Source: Linum tenue
Lineage: Eukaryota > Streptophyta > Magnoliopsida > Malpighiales > Linaceae
Direction of reading: 5' to 3'
DNA: 64,000 nt
Assembly: GCA_946122785.1 (NCBI GenBank)
Contig: CAMGYJ010000005.1
Coordinates: 77,432,547 to 77,496,546 of the forward strand
The notes beneath the pieces are model-generated. The model was not told the origin of the DNA, searched no databases, and saw only the letters and a program-made list of their open reading frames with translations. Both the position numbers and the translations under genes were made by a program. Below are positions 47,525 to 59,755 of the stretch, one piece after another (position 1 is the stretch's first letter; each line of letters begins with the position of its first letter).

Positions 47525-48558
47525 ACTGGGTGCGCTCCTAATGAAATGATTTATGATAATCCTAGATTTGATGAGATTGTGGTTTTCGTTATAACCACTA
47601 AGATGATGAGCTCGAGCGGGGTGGGCGTATGGTGACCTTAGCGCGCAAATTAATAATAAATGGAGAGTCTACATTTCATGCATTGCATATGATATATATG
47701 ATGGTGATGATTTCCACGAAGGAAATCGTAAAGTAATATTCGATTGATGATTGATTGAGAGATTGATATGGTTGTGCCGAAATGGTGATTTGATTATGAA
47801 CGAATGATTGACATGCTTGATGCTTAAATGATGAGTTGACTTTGAATGAACGATTGATATGATGGATTCATGAGTTGAGGTAAGTTTATGATTTTATGTC
47901 GATATATGACTTGATTAATGAAAATCATGTCATGAGGAATTGAGTTAAGATGAATTTGGATTGATGACCTGGAAATAAATCTAGGGTTTAATGAGATTTT
48001 TGTGAGGCATGATAATTTGTTGATGATGTATTTTTAATCAACAAGATGTGATGATGTGATGGCATGCTAACAATAGTTTTGCCGTATAGGCCAGGTCCAC
48101 ACACTCAGCTTAGTAGCTGACCCATTTTTCTTTCTAGATGTGATAGGTGTGGTAAATTGAGCATGACGTTGGCACTGCACAATGATCGATGGAGGATTTT
48201 GGTTTAAAAGGTTTTTCACATATTGATGTACTCCGAAATCCTTATTTTTACGATTCGAGTTTTGAGCAGGCATGATAGTTTACGTTAGTCAAGTATGATC
48301 ATTAACTTGAGTTGAGCATGAACGGAGTAGACGAGATTGATAGTCTGGGTTTTGTGAATCCTGAATTTGACAAAGATGGATTAATGAATTGAGAATATGA
48401 TTTTTAGTAAATTGTTATGATGAGTTGAATTTTAAACATATGATAATGATGTGGATGTGAGTTGAGTCGAGATTTTGAAAACGTAAATCCCGAGTGATCT
48501 CCGCTGCGCGGTTGAACCATCGGTTCGACCCATGATTTTAGGGTGGGGTGTTTCAGGA
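47525..48558 (+). mobile_element. LTR-like remnant at the satellite boundary
   Basis: The sequence ends GGTGGGGTGTTTCA, as does the intact LTR downstream (GGGTTAGGGTGTTTCA), and contains TGATCTCCGCTGCGCGGTTG just before the end, as in many plant Ty3/Gypsy LTRs. It has no left TG terminus; the left side is cut by the satellite. No coding capacity. Likely a truncated solo LTR; family uncertain. Confidence 0.4.
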
Positions 48559-48858
48559 GCAGGTCAGAGAACATGTTCTCTCGAGGAAAAAACTGGTCAG
48601 CTGAGTCCAATTGTTGACAACGAACGAAATCGAGCCGGTGAAGTTGTTGGATGAGAGGTCGAGTCGCGTCAGCCGGGACAGCGGAGTCACTCCCGCAGGG
48701 AACCCGTCGGAGAAGGCTTTGCCCTTGAGGTAGAGGCTGCGGAGAAGAGTCATGTTGGAGAAATCGAAAGGGATCTGACCGGAGAGGCGGTTGGAGAGGA
48801 GCGGAAGCTCTCCACCACCGCCACTCACCCCAACTATTTGGTTGACTATTCCGACCAT
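48559..48858 (-). pseudogene. LRR receptor-like kinase gene fragment
   Basis: On the minus strand the translation contains [45 protein letters not shown] and [12 protein letters not shown]. This is the leucine-rich-repeat ectodomain pattern LxxLxLxxNxFxGxIP of plant receptor-like kinases (RLK902/RKL1-type by resemblance). No signal peptide, transmembrane or kinase part is present, and consensus positions are decayed. A fragment of about 95 codons lies between the LTR remnant and the intact retrotransposon. Confidence 0.72.
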
Positions 48859-49203
48859 GTTGAGGGATAAGATTTTGATGCAATCTCAGGGGTAAGAAGG
48901 AAGGAACCGCCGACGTCACCGATAAAGCTTGGATGAAACGAACCTCCCATTATTGTCAAAAGCTTTGGGTTGGGATTTCCCTCACCTTTGTTCGGCTTAG
49001 TCGAAGATGGTCATCGACGGGCGGAATTAGGGGTTTTTTATTTTCTGGTTGTTGGAAAGATTTGGGAGATGTTAGGGGCAAGGAAAATCGTTTGCATAGA
49101 GATTTTTGGGAAAGGAAGATTATTGGGGGAAAGAGGGAATTTTTTATTTTATATAATTAATAAATATGTTATCTAGGTTGCCCAGCTGATGTGGCCTCTT
49201 TTG
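48859..49203. other. Unassigned sequence
   Basis: No recognisable gene or repeat. Short plus-strand ORFs overlap in two frames without family resemblance. Confidence 0.4.
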
Positions 49204-49208
49204 TTGAC
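49204..49208. repeat. LTR element target duplication, left (5 bp)
   Basis: TTGAC immediately before the 5' LTR; identical to 57230-57234. Confidence 0.93.
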
Positions 49209-51283
49209 TGTTACACCCCGACTTTTTGGTTCAGGTTCGACCATAGTAAATGAACGGTTGGATCGACGGTTACATACAAAGAGTTACAACCATAATTTGG
49301 AGATAATAATAACATTAATAACTACAATTATTATTATCCTTATTATTATCATTGTCATTATCATTATCATAATCTTAGTCATCATCATCCCACCCGTTAC
49401 ACCCATCCAAACCACCCCAGTCTCGGCACCATTAAGAGGAGCCAATTTTTTTTCATCTTCCTTCTGCCGCTCAATCAACTCGTCAATTCCCTTCCCTCAC
49501 GATTGAACTAAACCCCGGTCATGTATCCAAGGGTGCAAGCGATCTCTTTGTGGATCATAAAATTGGAGAGAGCCAGTTCAAGTGGGAGGAAAAGGAACGC
49601 GATGGTGAGAACGAGATAGAGCCAGAGAGATGTCGACCGGAGTTGGGGATGGATCCATATAGAGGTGCTTCTGTACGTATATAGAGGTGCTGATTGAATC
49701 TTTGATGGACTAGTTCAAGCATGGCTTCAAGCCGATCGATGGTGGCGGGTGATCGTACGTGACCTGCCAATTGGAGGTGGATGATGATAGGCGATGGGGT
49801 GATGTACACGACTGTTGTTTCCTAGTTAAACTGAGGTAAGGGGTTTTCCTCCCTTTATAATCGTGATCGCTATGTTGGGGATGCGTTGGGGAAGAAGCAA
49901 AATCCTGATCTTGAAATTTCCCCATGAACCCTTGATGGAATTCTCAAGTTAATGGTGGTGGGAAGGATTTTCATGTGCACGAATTTATGGATGGGTGGTA
50001 ACGAGTAACGTGGGATGGGTTACTCATGTTGCAATTGAGTTGCTTTATTCCATTTACTAACTACGGACGTTTTCTGGATGACACGGCACGACGAGGTCAA
50101 GATAATGGAATTCAATGACGAGGATGAGCAAGCCGATCCGAATTAGAATTTTCAACAGTAAAATAGGTGAGTGTAAAGGGGGTAAATTCTACGCCTTACG
50201 TATTCTTTTATGTTTTATGATTTTAAGTATTTTAGTGAATTGGTTATCGTTGCTTGGTTATGTGTATGATTGATTAGTTGTGCTTTGCTTGAGTTACGGT
50301 TTGAGATGATTTTGTGTTATTTGAGGTGATTTTGTTTGAGTTGTGCTTGAAGTGAATGTTTATTAATTACTTTGAAATTTTTACGAGTATAAGTTATTAT
50401 TAAAGAGTAAGAAACAAGGTCTTTTTAAGAAGTAACTCACCTTCAAGAAGGTGAAGTCGTTTTAAGTGTATTTAGTCACTAGCGTCAGTCCGTTGCCTTT
50501 TGAGACAGTTTGAGATAGAGCAGCAGTTATGCTCTTGAGATTTTTAAGATGGGCAGCAGTATGCCCTTGAGAATCGTGGTGAAGAGCCACCATGATAAGT
50601 TTAAGATGTTAGGGGGATGAATCGTTACGACTTCCCTAACTAAGTTTAAGTTTAAGGAAAGCCTGGATGGCTTCTCATACGTATGAGTTGGCAACCGGAC
50701 TAGCTAGTGAGGGATCCCAGCGTCAGTCAATTATTTAAGTCGAGATTTGAGTTTAAGAGAGGAGAGTAACTTCAACTCCCTCAAAGTTTAAGAGTTAAGA
50801 TTTTAAGATCGGAAGCACAAACAACTTCCACTAGTCAAAGTTAGGTGTTTAAGTAAAGTACTCAAGTATTAGAATTATTAAAACGTAAGGGCGTAGACTG
50901 ACCCCATCTCACTCACCAGTTTGAAGAGGACTAAGAGGAGTTAGAGAGCAGCGAGTTCGAGTGAAGCTAGCTAGAGGAGGACGGTACGAGCGTCACAGAG
51001 GATGTCTAGTCAGAGTTTTTCACACAAGCAGCAACACTTGAGACTAGTTAGTTATTATGTTTTATGATTATGAGTACAGACTGGAGATTATCTTGAGATC
51101 AGGTTGAGATTTTTAAAGTTTGAGTTTAATTTGCCCACGTGTTAGGGCTTTGCTTCGAACTTCAAGTGTGTCTCAGTATTTTTATTTATGTTAAATTTTT
51201 CCCGCTGAAATTTAAGGTTTGAGTATTTTATTTATCAAGGGCATTTTAGTAAAAGTAGTACCCGGCCGGGTTAGGGTGTTTCA
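49209..51283 (+). repeat. 5' LTR (2075 bp)
   Basis: Begins TGTTACACCCCGACTTTTTG and ends CCGGCCGGGTTAGGGTGTTTCA at TG...CA termini. It includes an ATTATTATC-type microsatellite at about 49320-49385. ORFs on either strand repeat identically in the 3' LTR and show no family resemblance. Confidence 0.95.
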
Positions 51284-51286
51284 TTT

Positions 51287-51304
51287 TGGTATCAGAGCAT
51301 GGTT
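51287..51304 (+). other. Primer-binding site (initiator Met-tRNA)
   Basis: TGGTATCAGAGCATGGTT begins three bases after the 5' LTR and is complementary to the 3' end of plant initiator Met-tRNA, the usual primer for plant LTR elements. Confidence 0.93.
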
Positions 51305-54300
51305 TTCCTCTGTTCCTTGGTTTCCAAGGAATACTGGAATGTCGGTCTCAGTTTTTAAAGGTTTTGTTTTAAAGGAAAGGAAAATGAGTCAAGAGTCTCC
51401 TTTTAAGAGTCTATAGAATCTCCAGTCTACTCTAATCGTATAAGATAAATAACTTTAGTCCTAATAAAAGGGTGCGCCAATCGCAAAGTTCTATCCCGAG
51501 GTATAGGTACGAGGAATCAAAGGAGTTAAAGGAGCACTACGAGGATGTTTCTACTTACCTACTAGCAAGTGATCTAATAGGTTAAGATATACAAATAGGA
51601 GAACTATGAATCTCCGGAGAAAGAGTTACAATCACTAGATGGCAGTGGCTATAATGAAAGGAGGATTTTAGGGTCCTCGACACTAAGCAGTTGCGAGGTG
51701 GCAACGAGTCAAGAAACGATGAGGTACAATGAGAAGTCCCTCAACTAGATTTAGTGGTCGACGGTTCGACGCTAGTACAACACAGTGACAAGGACCAGTG
51801 GAGAGCTGAGACTTCAAGAGAAGCTAGGGTAGTATAAATGAAGTAAAGGAGGAAGTAAGTAGGTTAGAGGGGGTCTGAAAGGACGTCAAGAAGTCAACAG
51901 GTCAAGGGGGAGAGGAGGCATGGTCATATCCATATAACGATAAAGGAACCCTTATAGATAAACTGCGTCACTAGAGAAGAGGGTACACAACCCTGAGGAG
52001 TTAGGCCAATGACAGACCTTAAGAAGGTACAAGACAAGCAACAAGGTAAATGATGTAGATGACGAGTTATGGTCTCAGTACGACCACCATTGGACGAGAC
52101 GTGGAGGAAAGTGCCACCAAAGTCTAAAGCATGCCTGATAGAAGACGGTGGGGAGTCAATATGTAAGAAAAGACTTGGAATGTGAGAGAGAATAATAGTT
52201 AGCTAGTAGATGACAGTACGAATAGAGAACCACTTCTCAGAAGTGTGTGAGTTGGATACCAAGATAACACCGAGTTAGAAGGAGGATAGTAGAGACACTA
52301 CAAACTACCCAGATCACAAAAGGTCAGGAGGATGTTGGGACCGTTGGAAGGGGTATGCAAGAGTTCACGATGATCTGTTATGGGATTGTCCTCTCTTAAA
52401 TAGAGGGAACACCTAGACTCCTAGGGTACATGAGCGGTGACAGAAGGAGGAACCTCTCTACTAAGTTGGAACTAGAGGGCTTAGAGCTGAGGTCTCGGAA
52501 CAAGCTATAGAGTAAGTCATTAAGCCAACCGAGTATAGACAAGTAAGTGGAATGTTTAATAAATGTTCTAGTGAATGGCAGAGAATTCGAGGAAACACAT
52601 GGAAGTTCCGATGAAGGATTGAGAATATGTGTAGGTGACTCGTGTTCAAGGAAATGCATAGTGGAATACGACGAGGAAAAGCATTACCAAAAAGGAGGAA
52701 ATCATTAAGTTACCTCACCCAAGGTGCCCCACTCTGAGTGGGAGCGACATAGTAGGATTTCATTCAGAGGAAGCGGCTAGTTAAGAATAAGTAAGACACG
52801 TTTAGTTAAGCCACTAAGAACCCAGACTATGAGATTAAGGCCATATGCAGGTATCAATTGAGACAAATGAAGTGATTGAGGTATGTTAAAGCCTACCCAG
52901 GGAAATACTCTATTGGAAGCTTTGAACGAAAACAATAACGAGAAGATACTAAAAGGAGTTTGGTGACCAAATATAGTATAAAGGAACAACGGTAGGGTAG
53001 TAGAAGTAATGAAGCAAGGAGAACACCATTGGACGATACAGAAACAAAATGGTGGTTGTTGACCGGGCAATGAATGCGTGAAGGAAGATAGTTGGGACGT
53101 GGTTAAACACCATCATGAGTAGAAGTCATGGGTGTCATCTGTCAAGTCTACCTAGAGAAAGCTCCTAGTGGAAATGTTGGCTCTGGGGTATGGTGAAGAG
53201 TTACTAAACTGAGTAGATCAAAGCTAGTACCAAGCATCGATTGAGGAGTTGTGGAAGTAAGGAGGAAACCAAAAGCTATAATGAAAGTTATGGTGAAAAG
53301 GGTGGTAGTTGATAAAACGACAAATTCAGGGAGAAAGATAGTTAAGAAGAGACGGCGAAAGAATACGAAGGTCAACAGGAGGCGTTAAGGTGATTGCCAG
53401 TGGAGAATAAGTTGGACCATAGGAAGCCCATCAAGAACTGAGAAGCCCAATGGTCAACTTTAAAGTAGAAGTGTGGTGGTCCAGAACGGTCGAAGAGAAA
53501 AGCCTTATCAGTCAAGGTACATAAGTAAGAAGAGAATATGGGCACCAAGATGACTACATCGAGGACGAGGGACATATAGAACTAGCGAGAAACATCGGTA
53601 AGAGGAGTCACGAGTAAAGAAGTAAGATGAATATGAGTTTAGCGGACCTGCTAGGATACCCCAAAGTGAAACCAAGATTGCCTATGTTGGTAAAGGGTGT
53701 CAATTTCTCGGGTAAACCTTATTGGACGGGGAAACCGTACGAGGAGTTTCAGCTAAGGTCTAAGAGTGGCAGAATGGATATTACGAGAACATAAAAAATC
53801 AAGCAACTATAAGGAAGTGCTAAGTTAGGCGCCAGGAGTGAGCAAGTAAGTCATTGTGAATATCATGATTCTTGAAATGATTCATAAAGTTGATCGCAAG
53901 CTAGAGAAAGATACAAGGGATGCCTTTAATGCATACAGGAAGTAAAAGCAGTAGTATGAGGTTTTGGCGCTAAGCAACAAGTAACGAGGAGATGACCATT
54001 CAGTCGGTGGCTAAAGGGAGAGACAAAGAATCTTGGAAGAAAGTAAGAGATTCAAAGTCAGAAGGTACAAGGACCTAGGTGACCTACGTGGTCAACCACA
54101 GTCGAGGTTACGTTATAAGAGTTTTCTAATCTAACCAGAAGGAGGTTAAGCCGCCACCAGTAACTTTAGGACTAAAGAGGAGTATTAAGAACATTAATAG
54201 GGATATGTACGAGATCTTCTCATGCTAAAGGAACCATATATGGTGAATCAAGCATCAAGTGTGCGTATCAAGTGGAGTTATCAAAGAGGAGAATAATGAG

Positions 54301-55140
54301 GCCTATAAAGGGAGAAGAAGTGATGCCTAGGAATCAGCATCAGAGTCAATCATTATGCAGGTTAAACATTCTCTACAGACATTCTATACCTAGGAGAGTT
54401 GTCAGCAGCCAAGAGAGAGAGGACGAAGTTCAAGGCCTGGGCCTGTTATGAGCTGAAGTTACGACGAGTCACGACCTGAATAGCTCACTAATAATTTATT
54501 TCCTTAAGTTCTTAAGGAAGTAGAGACCCAAGACAAATCGTTGAGAACGCCAAGAGCTACGAATGCCATTACACCATCAGAGGCATTTAAGAAGGGAGAG
54601 TGCCATAGCGCCATAGAGGCACTGAGCAAGTAACTAGCTTGAGCAAGAGATTTATGAATACGAGTGAGTTCTCATTCGACCAAGAACCACACGAATTGGA
54701 GGGAAGGAATCATATCTCAAGGTTGTACAAAGTAAATGAAGTATAAATCCCTGTAGTGGGAGGATTACCTCAAGTGGACTTTGGGTTATCAAGATGAACA
54801 AATTTCGAGGTCGAAATTTTTCTTAAGGAGAGGGGAAATGTGATATCTCGATTCTGGACTTGGGTTCAACAACAACTACCGGGAGAATGGGTCAACATGT
54901 CCGGTCAAATCAGTATTTTGTTTCATCACTTTTGGATCAAGTTGTGAAACAAAAGGGTAGGGAGTCACTCAAGGTTACACGAATGCTACCAGCTAAGGAA
55001 ATATAAATGATCAAAGGTTACCAATGAAGTTGTTATGGTAAGAATAAATGATTGGGGGAAAGAAGTATACGAAGGGTGTTGATAGAAGGGTGTTGATAGA
55101 AGGATGAGGTTTGAGCAAATTTCGGGGACGAAATTTTTAT
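51305..55140 (+). other. Internal domain without gag-pol
   Basis: Purine-rich on the plus strand. The longest ORFs are under 100 codons, lie on the minus strand and resemble no retroelement protein. I see no zinc knuckle, protease DTG, reverse transcriptase YxDD or integrase HHCC motif. It is either wholly replaced sequence or gag-pol decayed beyond recognition. Confidence 0.7.
54797..54842 (+). other. Second polypurine-tract-like module inside the element
   Basis: AACAAATTTCGAGGTCGAAA...AAGGAGAGGGGAAATGTGATATC resembles the 3' end of another Ty3/Gypsy internal region (polypurine tract followed by TGTGATATC LTR start). It parallels the functional module 55109-55154 (CAAATTTCGGGGACGAAATT). 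Confidence 0.6.
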
Positions 55141-55154
55141 AAGGGTGGAGGAAA
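55141..55154 (+). other. Polypurine tract
   Basis: AAGGGTGGAGGAAA directly abuts the TGTTACACC start of the 3' LTR, as required for plus-strand priming. Confidence 0.9.
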
Positions 55155-57229
55155 TGTTACACCCCGACTTTTTGGTTCAGGTTCGACCATAGTAAATGAA
55201 CGGTTGGATCGACGGTTACATACAAAGAGTTACAACCATAATTTGGAGATAATAATAACATTAATAACTACAATTATTATTATCCTTATTATTATCATTG
55301 TCATTATCATTATCATAATCTTAGTCATCATCATCCCACCCGTTACACCCATCCAAACCACCCCAGTCTCGGCACCATTAAGAGGAGCCAATTTTTTTTC
55401 ATCTTCCTTCTGCCGCTCAATCAACTCGTCAATTCCCTTCCCTCACGATTGAACTAAACCCCGGTCATGTATCCAAGGGTGCAAGCGATCTCTTTGTGGA
55501 TCATAAAATTGGAGAGAGCCAGTTCAAGTGGGAGGAAAAGGAACGCGATGGTGAGAACGAGATAGAGCCAGAGAGATGTCGACCGGAGTTGGGGATGGAT
55601 CCATATAGAGGTGCTTCTGTACGTATATAGAGGTGCTGATTGAATCTTTGATGGACTAGTTCAAGCATGGCTTCAAGCCGATCGATGGTGGCGGGTGATC
55701 GTACGTGACCTGCCAATTGGAGGTGGATGATGATAGGCGATGGGGTGATGTACACGACTGTTGTTTCCTAGTTAAACTGAGGTAAGGGGTTTTCCTCCCT
55801 TTATAATCGTGATCGCTATGTTGGGGATGCGTTGGGGAAGAAGCAAAATCCTGATCTTGAAATTTCCCCATGAACCCTTGATGGAATTCTCAAGTTAATG
55901 GTGGTGGGAAGGATTTTCATGTGCACGAATTTATGGATGGGTGGTAACGAGTAACGTGGGATGGGTTACTCATGTTGCAATTGAGTTGCTTTATTCCATT
56001 TACTAACTACGGACGTTTTCTGGATGACACGGCACGACGAGGTCAAGATAATGGAATTCAATGACGAGGATGAGCAAGCCGATCCGAATTAGAATTTTCA
56101 ACAGTAAAATAGGTGAGTGTAAAGGGGGTAAATTCTACGCCTTACGTATTCTTTTATGTTTTATGATTTTAAGTATTTTAGTGAATTGGTTATCGTTGCT
56201 TGGTTATGTGTATGATTGATTAGTTGTGCTTTGCTTGAGTTACGGTTTGAGATGATTTTGTGTTATTTGAGGTGATTTTGTTTGAGTTGTGCTTGAAGTG
56301 AATGTTTATTAATTACTTTGAAATTTTTACGAGTATAAGTTATTATTAAAGAGTAAGAAACAAGGTCTTTTTAAGAAGTAACTCACCTTCAAGAAGGTGA
56401 AGTCGTTTTAAGTGTATTTAGTCACTAGCGTCAGTCCGTTGCCTTTTGAGACAGTTTGAGATAGAGCAGCAGTTATGCTCTTGAGATTTTTAAGATGGGC
56501 AGCAGTATGCCCTTGAGAATCGTGGTGAAGAGCCACCATGATAAGTTTAAGATGTTAGGGGGATGAATCGTTACGACTTCCCTAACTAAGTTTAAGTTTA
56601 AGGAAAGCCTGGATGGCTTCTCATACGTATGAGTTGGCAACCGGACTAGCTAGTGAGGGATCCCAGCGTCAGTCAATTATTTAAGTCGAGATTTGAGTTT
56701 AAGAGAGGAGAGTAACTTCAACTCCCTCAAAGTTTAAGAGTTAAGATTTTAAGATCGGAAGCACAAACAACTTCCACTAGTCAAAGTTAGGTGTTTAAGT
56801 AAAGTACTCAAGTATTAGAATTATTAAAACGTAAGGGCGTAGACTGACCCCATCTCACTCACCAGTTTGAAGAGGACTAAGAGGAGTTAGAGAGCAGCGA
56901 GTTCGAGTGAAGCTAGCTAGAGGAGGACGGTACGAGCGTCACAGAGGATGTCTAGTCAGAGTTTTTCACACAAGCAGCAACACTTGAGACTAGTTAGTTA
57001 TTATGTTTTATGATTATGAGTACAGACTGGAGATTATCTTGAGATCAGGTTGAGATTTTTAAAGTTTGAGTTTAATTTGCCCACGTGTTAGGGCTTTGCT
57101 TCGAACTTCAAGTGTGTCTCAGTATTTTTATTTATGTTAAATTTTTCCCGCTGAAATTTAAGGTTTGAGTATTTTATTTATCAAGGGCATTTTAGTAAAA
57201 GTAGTACCCGGCCGGGTTAGGGTGTTTCA
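55155..57229 (+). repeat. 3' LTR (2075 bp)
   Basis: Same start, end and length as 49209-51283, with identical reading frames inside. Followed by TTGAC. Confidence 0.95.
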
Positions 57230-57234
57230 TTGAC
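57230..57234. repeat. LTR element target duplication, right (5 bp)
   Basis: TTGAC, matching 49204-49208. Confidence 0.93.
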
Positions 57235-57640
57235 TGCCACGTAATAAGAATTTTTCCGCCTCAACATAAATTTTGCCAGCTCACAATTATCTAACGTAAG
57301 TGTTAATGGAGACTTAACATTTGACTAATAATTTGTATTTCGATAATTATGGCTATAATTTTGAACACCTTAACAATTCTGTCAAATATATTGTATTTAC
57401 CCTAATTTTTAGTGGGGCTAAACTAGACTAAATTACCCAATCGACTCGGCCAATTTTCCAGTTTGATTAATTTTTGTGCATAACAAAAAAAGATGGAGGA
57501 TCCGGTGAGTAAGGGGGTGCTTAGTCACTTGACTAAGCCCCTCCCAACCCTTAGATCTAGACACAACAATCAGACGGTTAAAAAGTGGGAAGGGCTATTT
57601 AATTAATGACAGGGTAGGTTGGGTATTATGGAAAATTACG
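57235..57640. other. AT-rich intergenic sequence
   Basis: The direct continuation of the pre-insertion site. It contains an inverted pair GGGGGTGCTTAGTCA/TGACTAAGCCCCTCC around 57512-57545. No gene. Confidence 0.5.
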
Positions 57641-58270
57641 AAGTATACAAATCTGGCTTACAATCAGTACAAACCATACAAACATAAAAACAGTACAAAC
57701 TAAAATGACAAAACATACAAACAAATTTACAAACATTACAAACATATGAACTGTACAAACAATACAAACTAGAATGACAAACAATACAAACCATACAAAA
57801 AAGAAAAAACAACCTGGTTGACTTTGGAGGCTCCATCCCTATATAGAGGGCTTCGTCCGGAAGTCTTCCCGGTTGTTTTTTGGACATACAAACATTACGA
57901 ACATGGTGGACAAAAATGACAAACTAGACCGACAATCCATACAAACTAGAAAAAACACCCCAGTTAACTTTGGAGGCTCCATGCCTATATAGAGGAGTTT
58001 CATCCAAAAGTCAACCAGGTTGTTTTTTAGACATAAAAAAACTTACAAACATGGTTGACAAAAATGATAAACATGGTGCACAAAAATAACAAAGCTTACA
58101 AGCATTACAAAAGAAACCGACAAACATTACAAAATAACAAAGCGTACAAACCTTACAAAATAAACTGACAAACAGTACAAAGCATACTAACCGTACAAAA
58201 TGTCACTAAAAATGACAAACAAGAATGATAAACAATACAAACCGAATCTATACAGACATTACAAAATAGA
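57640..58270. repeat. ACAAAC-rich irregular repeat region
   Basis: Dense (A/T)ACAAAC(A/C)(A/T) and GACAAAC words at irregular 8-14-base spacing. Two related blocks near 57828-57890 and 57964-58032 share TTTGGAGGCTCCAT, CCTATATAGAGG and GGTTGTTTTTT, giving a local duplication of about 136 bases. Minus-strand Cys-rich ORFs result from the repeated word. Confidence 0.75.
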
Positions 58271-58340
58271 TCAACAAACATCACAAATCTAGCACTGTCG
58301 TCGGAATATTCTTCTTCGTCGTCACTGGTCGTCAGCAAAA

Positions 58341-58360
58341 TCTCTCTCTCTCTCTCTCAA
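58341..58360. repeat. CT microsatellite
   Basis: An uninterrupted run of about ten CT units (ATCTCTCTCTCTCTCTCTC). Confidence 0.85.
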
Positions 58361-58679
58361 AGGAAGTTTGGAAAATTTCCAGGAAAGGAAGCATGTTCCT
58401 AAAAAGGCAATGTTCCCAGAAAAGGCAAGGCCGCCGGGAAACTTGGCTGGCCGGCGCAAGCGACGGGGACAGGACGCAGTGAGTAGCCGCAAGGAAGATG
58501 GAGTCAGGACACTATCAGATTTATTTTATTCATTTTATAATTAAAAAATTAAAACAATAATCATGCAATTACTACATTGCCCTTCATTAAATTAGATTAA
58601 TTGGAGCCCTTAAATTTTAATGAAATTGAGTGGGTGAGATTCATTTAACCATGTGACTCTTTTCGTGAAAGAGATCGGA

Positions 58680-59755
58680 GATCCGGTCTTATTGATTCAT
58701 ACGATTATCATACGTCTTTTCCCACTTCTCCTTTTTTCTTTAACATGCTAGTGCCCGGATCTCGTTATCCTATCTTTGATACTTCCTTAATGCTAGCTTT
58801 AAAGGACATGTTTGACAAAAGAGCTTTTATTTATTATAGTGGAACTACCAGTATAATACGATAACCTACTGTTAGCATATCAAGATTGGATGATGATGAA
58901 TTTGAAGTATTTACTAAATAATATAGGGCGAGTATGTCGGCGAGTGGAGTCCACAGAGCATGTTGGCGAGTGAGTCAAACAAATGCCATGGTATTCATAG
59001 TGTTGCTTCTTTTTCGCCCAATTCTAAGAAATAAAAATCCGTTAATAAATGACGAACCCCATTATACAGATGATATGACAGGGCTAAGGCAGTAATCTCG
59101 ACGGAGATTATCACTCACTCTTCTTAGTTCTCGTTCTTCACTCGCTAGGTCGGGAGATGAAAAATAGTCCTTAGGCCTTGGAACCCTAAAGTATTTCTGT
59201 CTTAAGACTTCTCCTCTCCAGGAATTTATACTTGTAGGAGTAATAGCCTCATACTCGTCGAATACCCGTTGAATACCGGAGCTCATGCCTTATCGAGCAT
59301 GTTTTCTCATTTTGAAAGTACTTTATTCTGCCGCAGCAAATGGTAATCACAATAAGGATTTTAATAAAGACGATTTAGTTACTTCTTCTTTATTTCCCAG
59401 ATCCTAAAAAGAAGATAAGCTGTCAGGAGCGATAGCAGCTCGAACGAATGTGAGAGGATCTAACTAATGCGTTATATAGCATTCCTGTAGTCTCTATCCT
59501 CCGTCACTCTATCATTAGCCTCGCTCCACTAGCTATTAAGAAGTTTCAATAGGCACTAGTCTATCAGTCGGTGCGTATGCTGCGAAAAAAACAGGTGTAT
59601 TTTGTTCGTTTCCTTCCACAAAGATGCACTTTCTCTTTCTTTTAGTTTCTTTCTTCTAGCTTGTCAATTATTTAACTCTCTATCAATCAGCAGAAAGAAT
59701 TGTGGTTTCTACTAATTAGCCGGAAAGCGCTTTACCGGAACTCTGACGTTGATCT
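58680..59755. other. Intergenic stretch of possible organellar origin
   Basis: Composition and word use change here to more balanced, mitochondrial-intergenic-like sequence (for example GGAAAGCGCTTTACCGGAAC and CGCTATAGTAGGAGG near the right edge). One minus-strand ORF of 74 codons (59062-59286) has no family I recognise. The organellar assignment is only an impression and needs a similarity search. Confidence 0.25.

Larger units (their letters stand above)
49209..57229 (+). mobile_element. Complete non-autonomous LTR retrotransposon (LARD-like), 8021 bp
   Basis: Two 2075-bp LTRs start TGTTACACCCCG and end GGGTGTTTCA. A 5-bp duplication TTGAC, a primer-binding site matching initiator Met-tRNA and a polypurine tract are all in place. 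The internal 3871 bp has no ORF over about 100 codons and no gag, protease, reverse transcriptase or integrase motif, so it must rely on a partner element. LTR length and motifs (GTATGAGTTGGCAACCGGAC, repeated GAGTTTAAG) resemble plant Ty3/Gypsy chromovirus LTRs; the lineage is not proven. In the stretches that I compared, the LTRs are identical and of equal length, indicating a recent insertion. Confidence 0.93.

Noticed and set aside
52396..53575. Minus-strand ORFs in the internal part of the LTR element
   Set aside because: All are under 100 codons, on the wrong strand relative to primer site and polypurine tract, and show no gag or pol motif.
49284..55871. ORFs of 64, 71 and 84 codons in both LTRs
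   Set aside because: They occur identically in the two LTRs because the LTRs are identical, are low complexity or unrelated to known proteins, and lie partly over a microsatellite.
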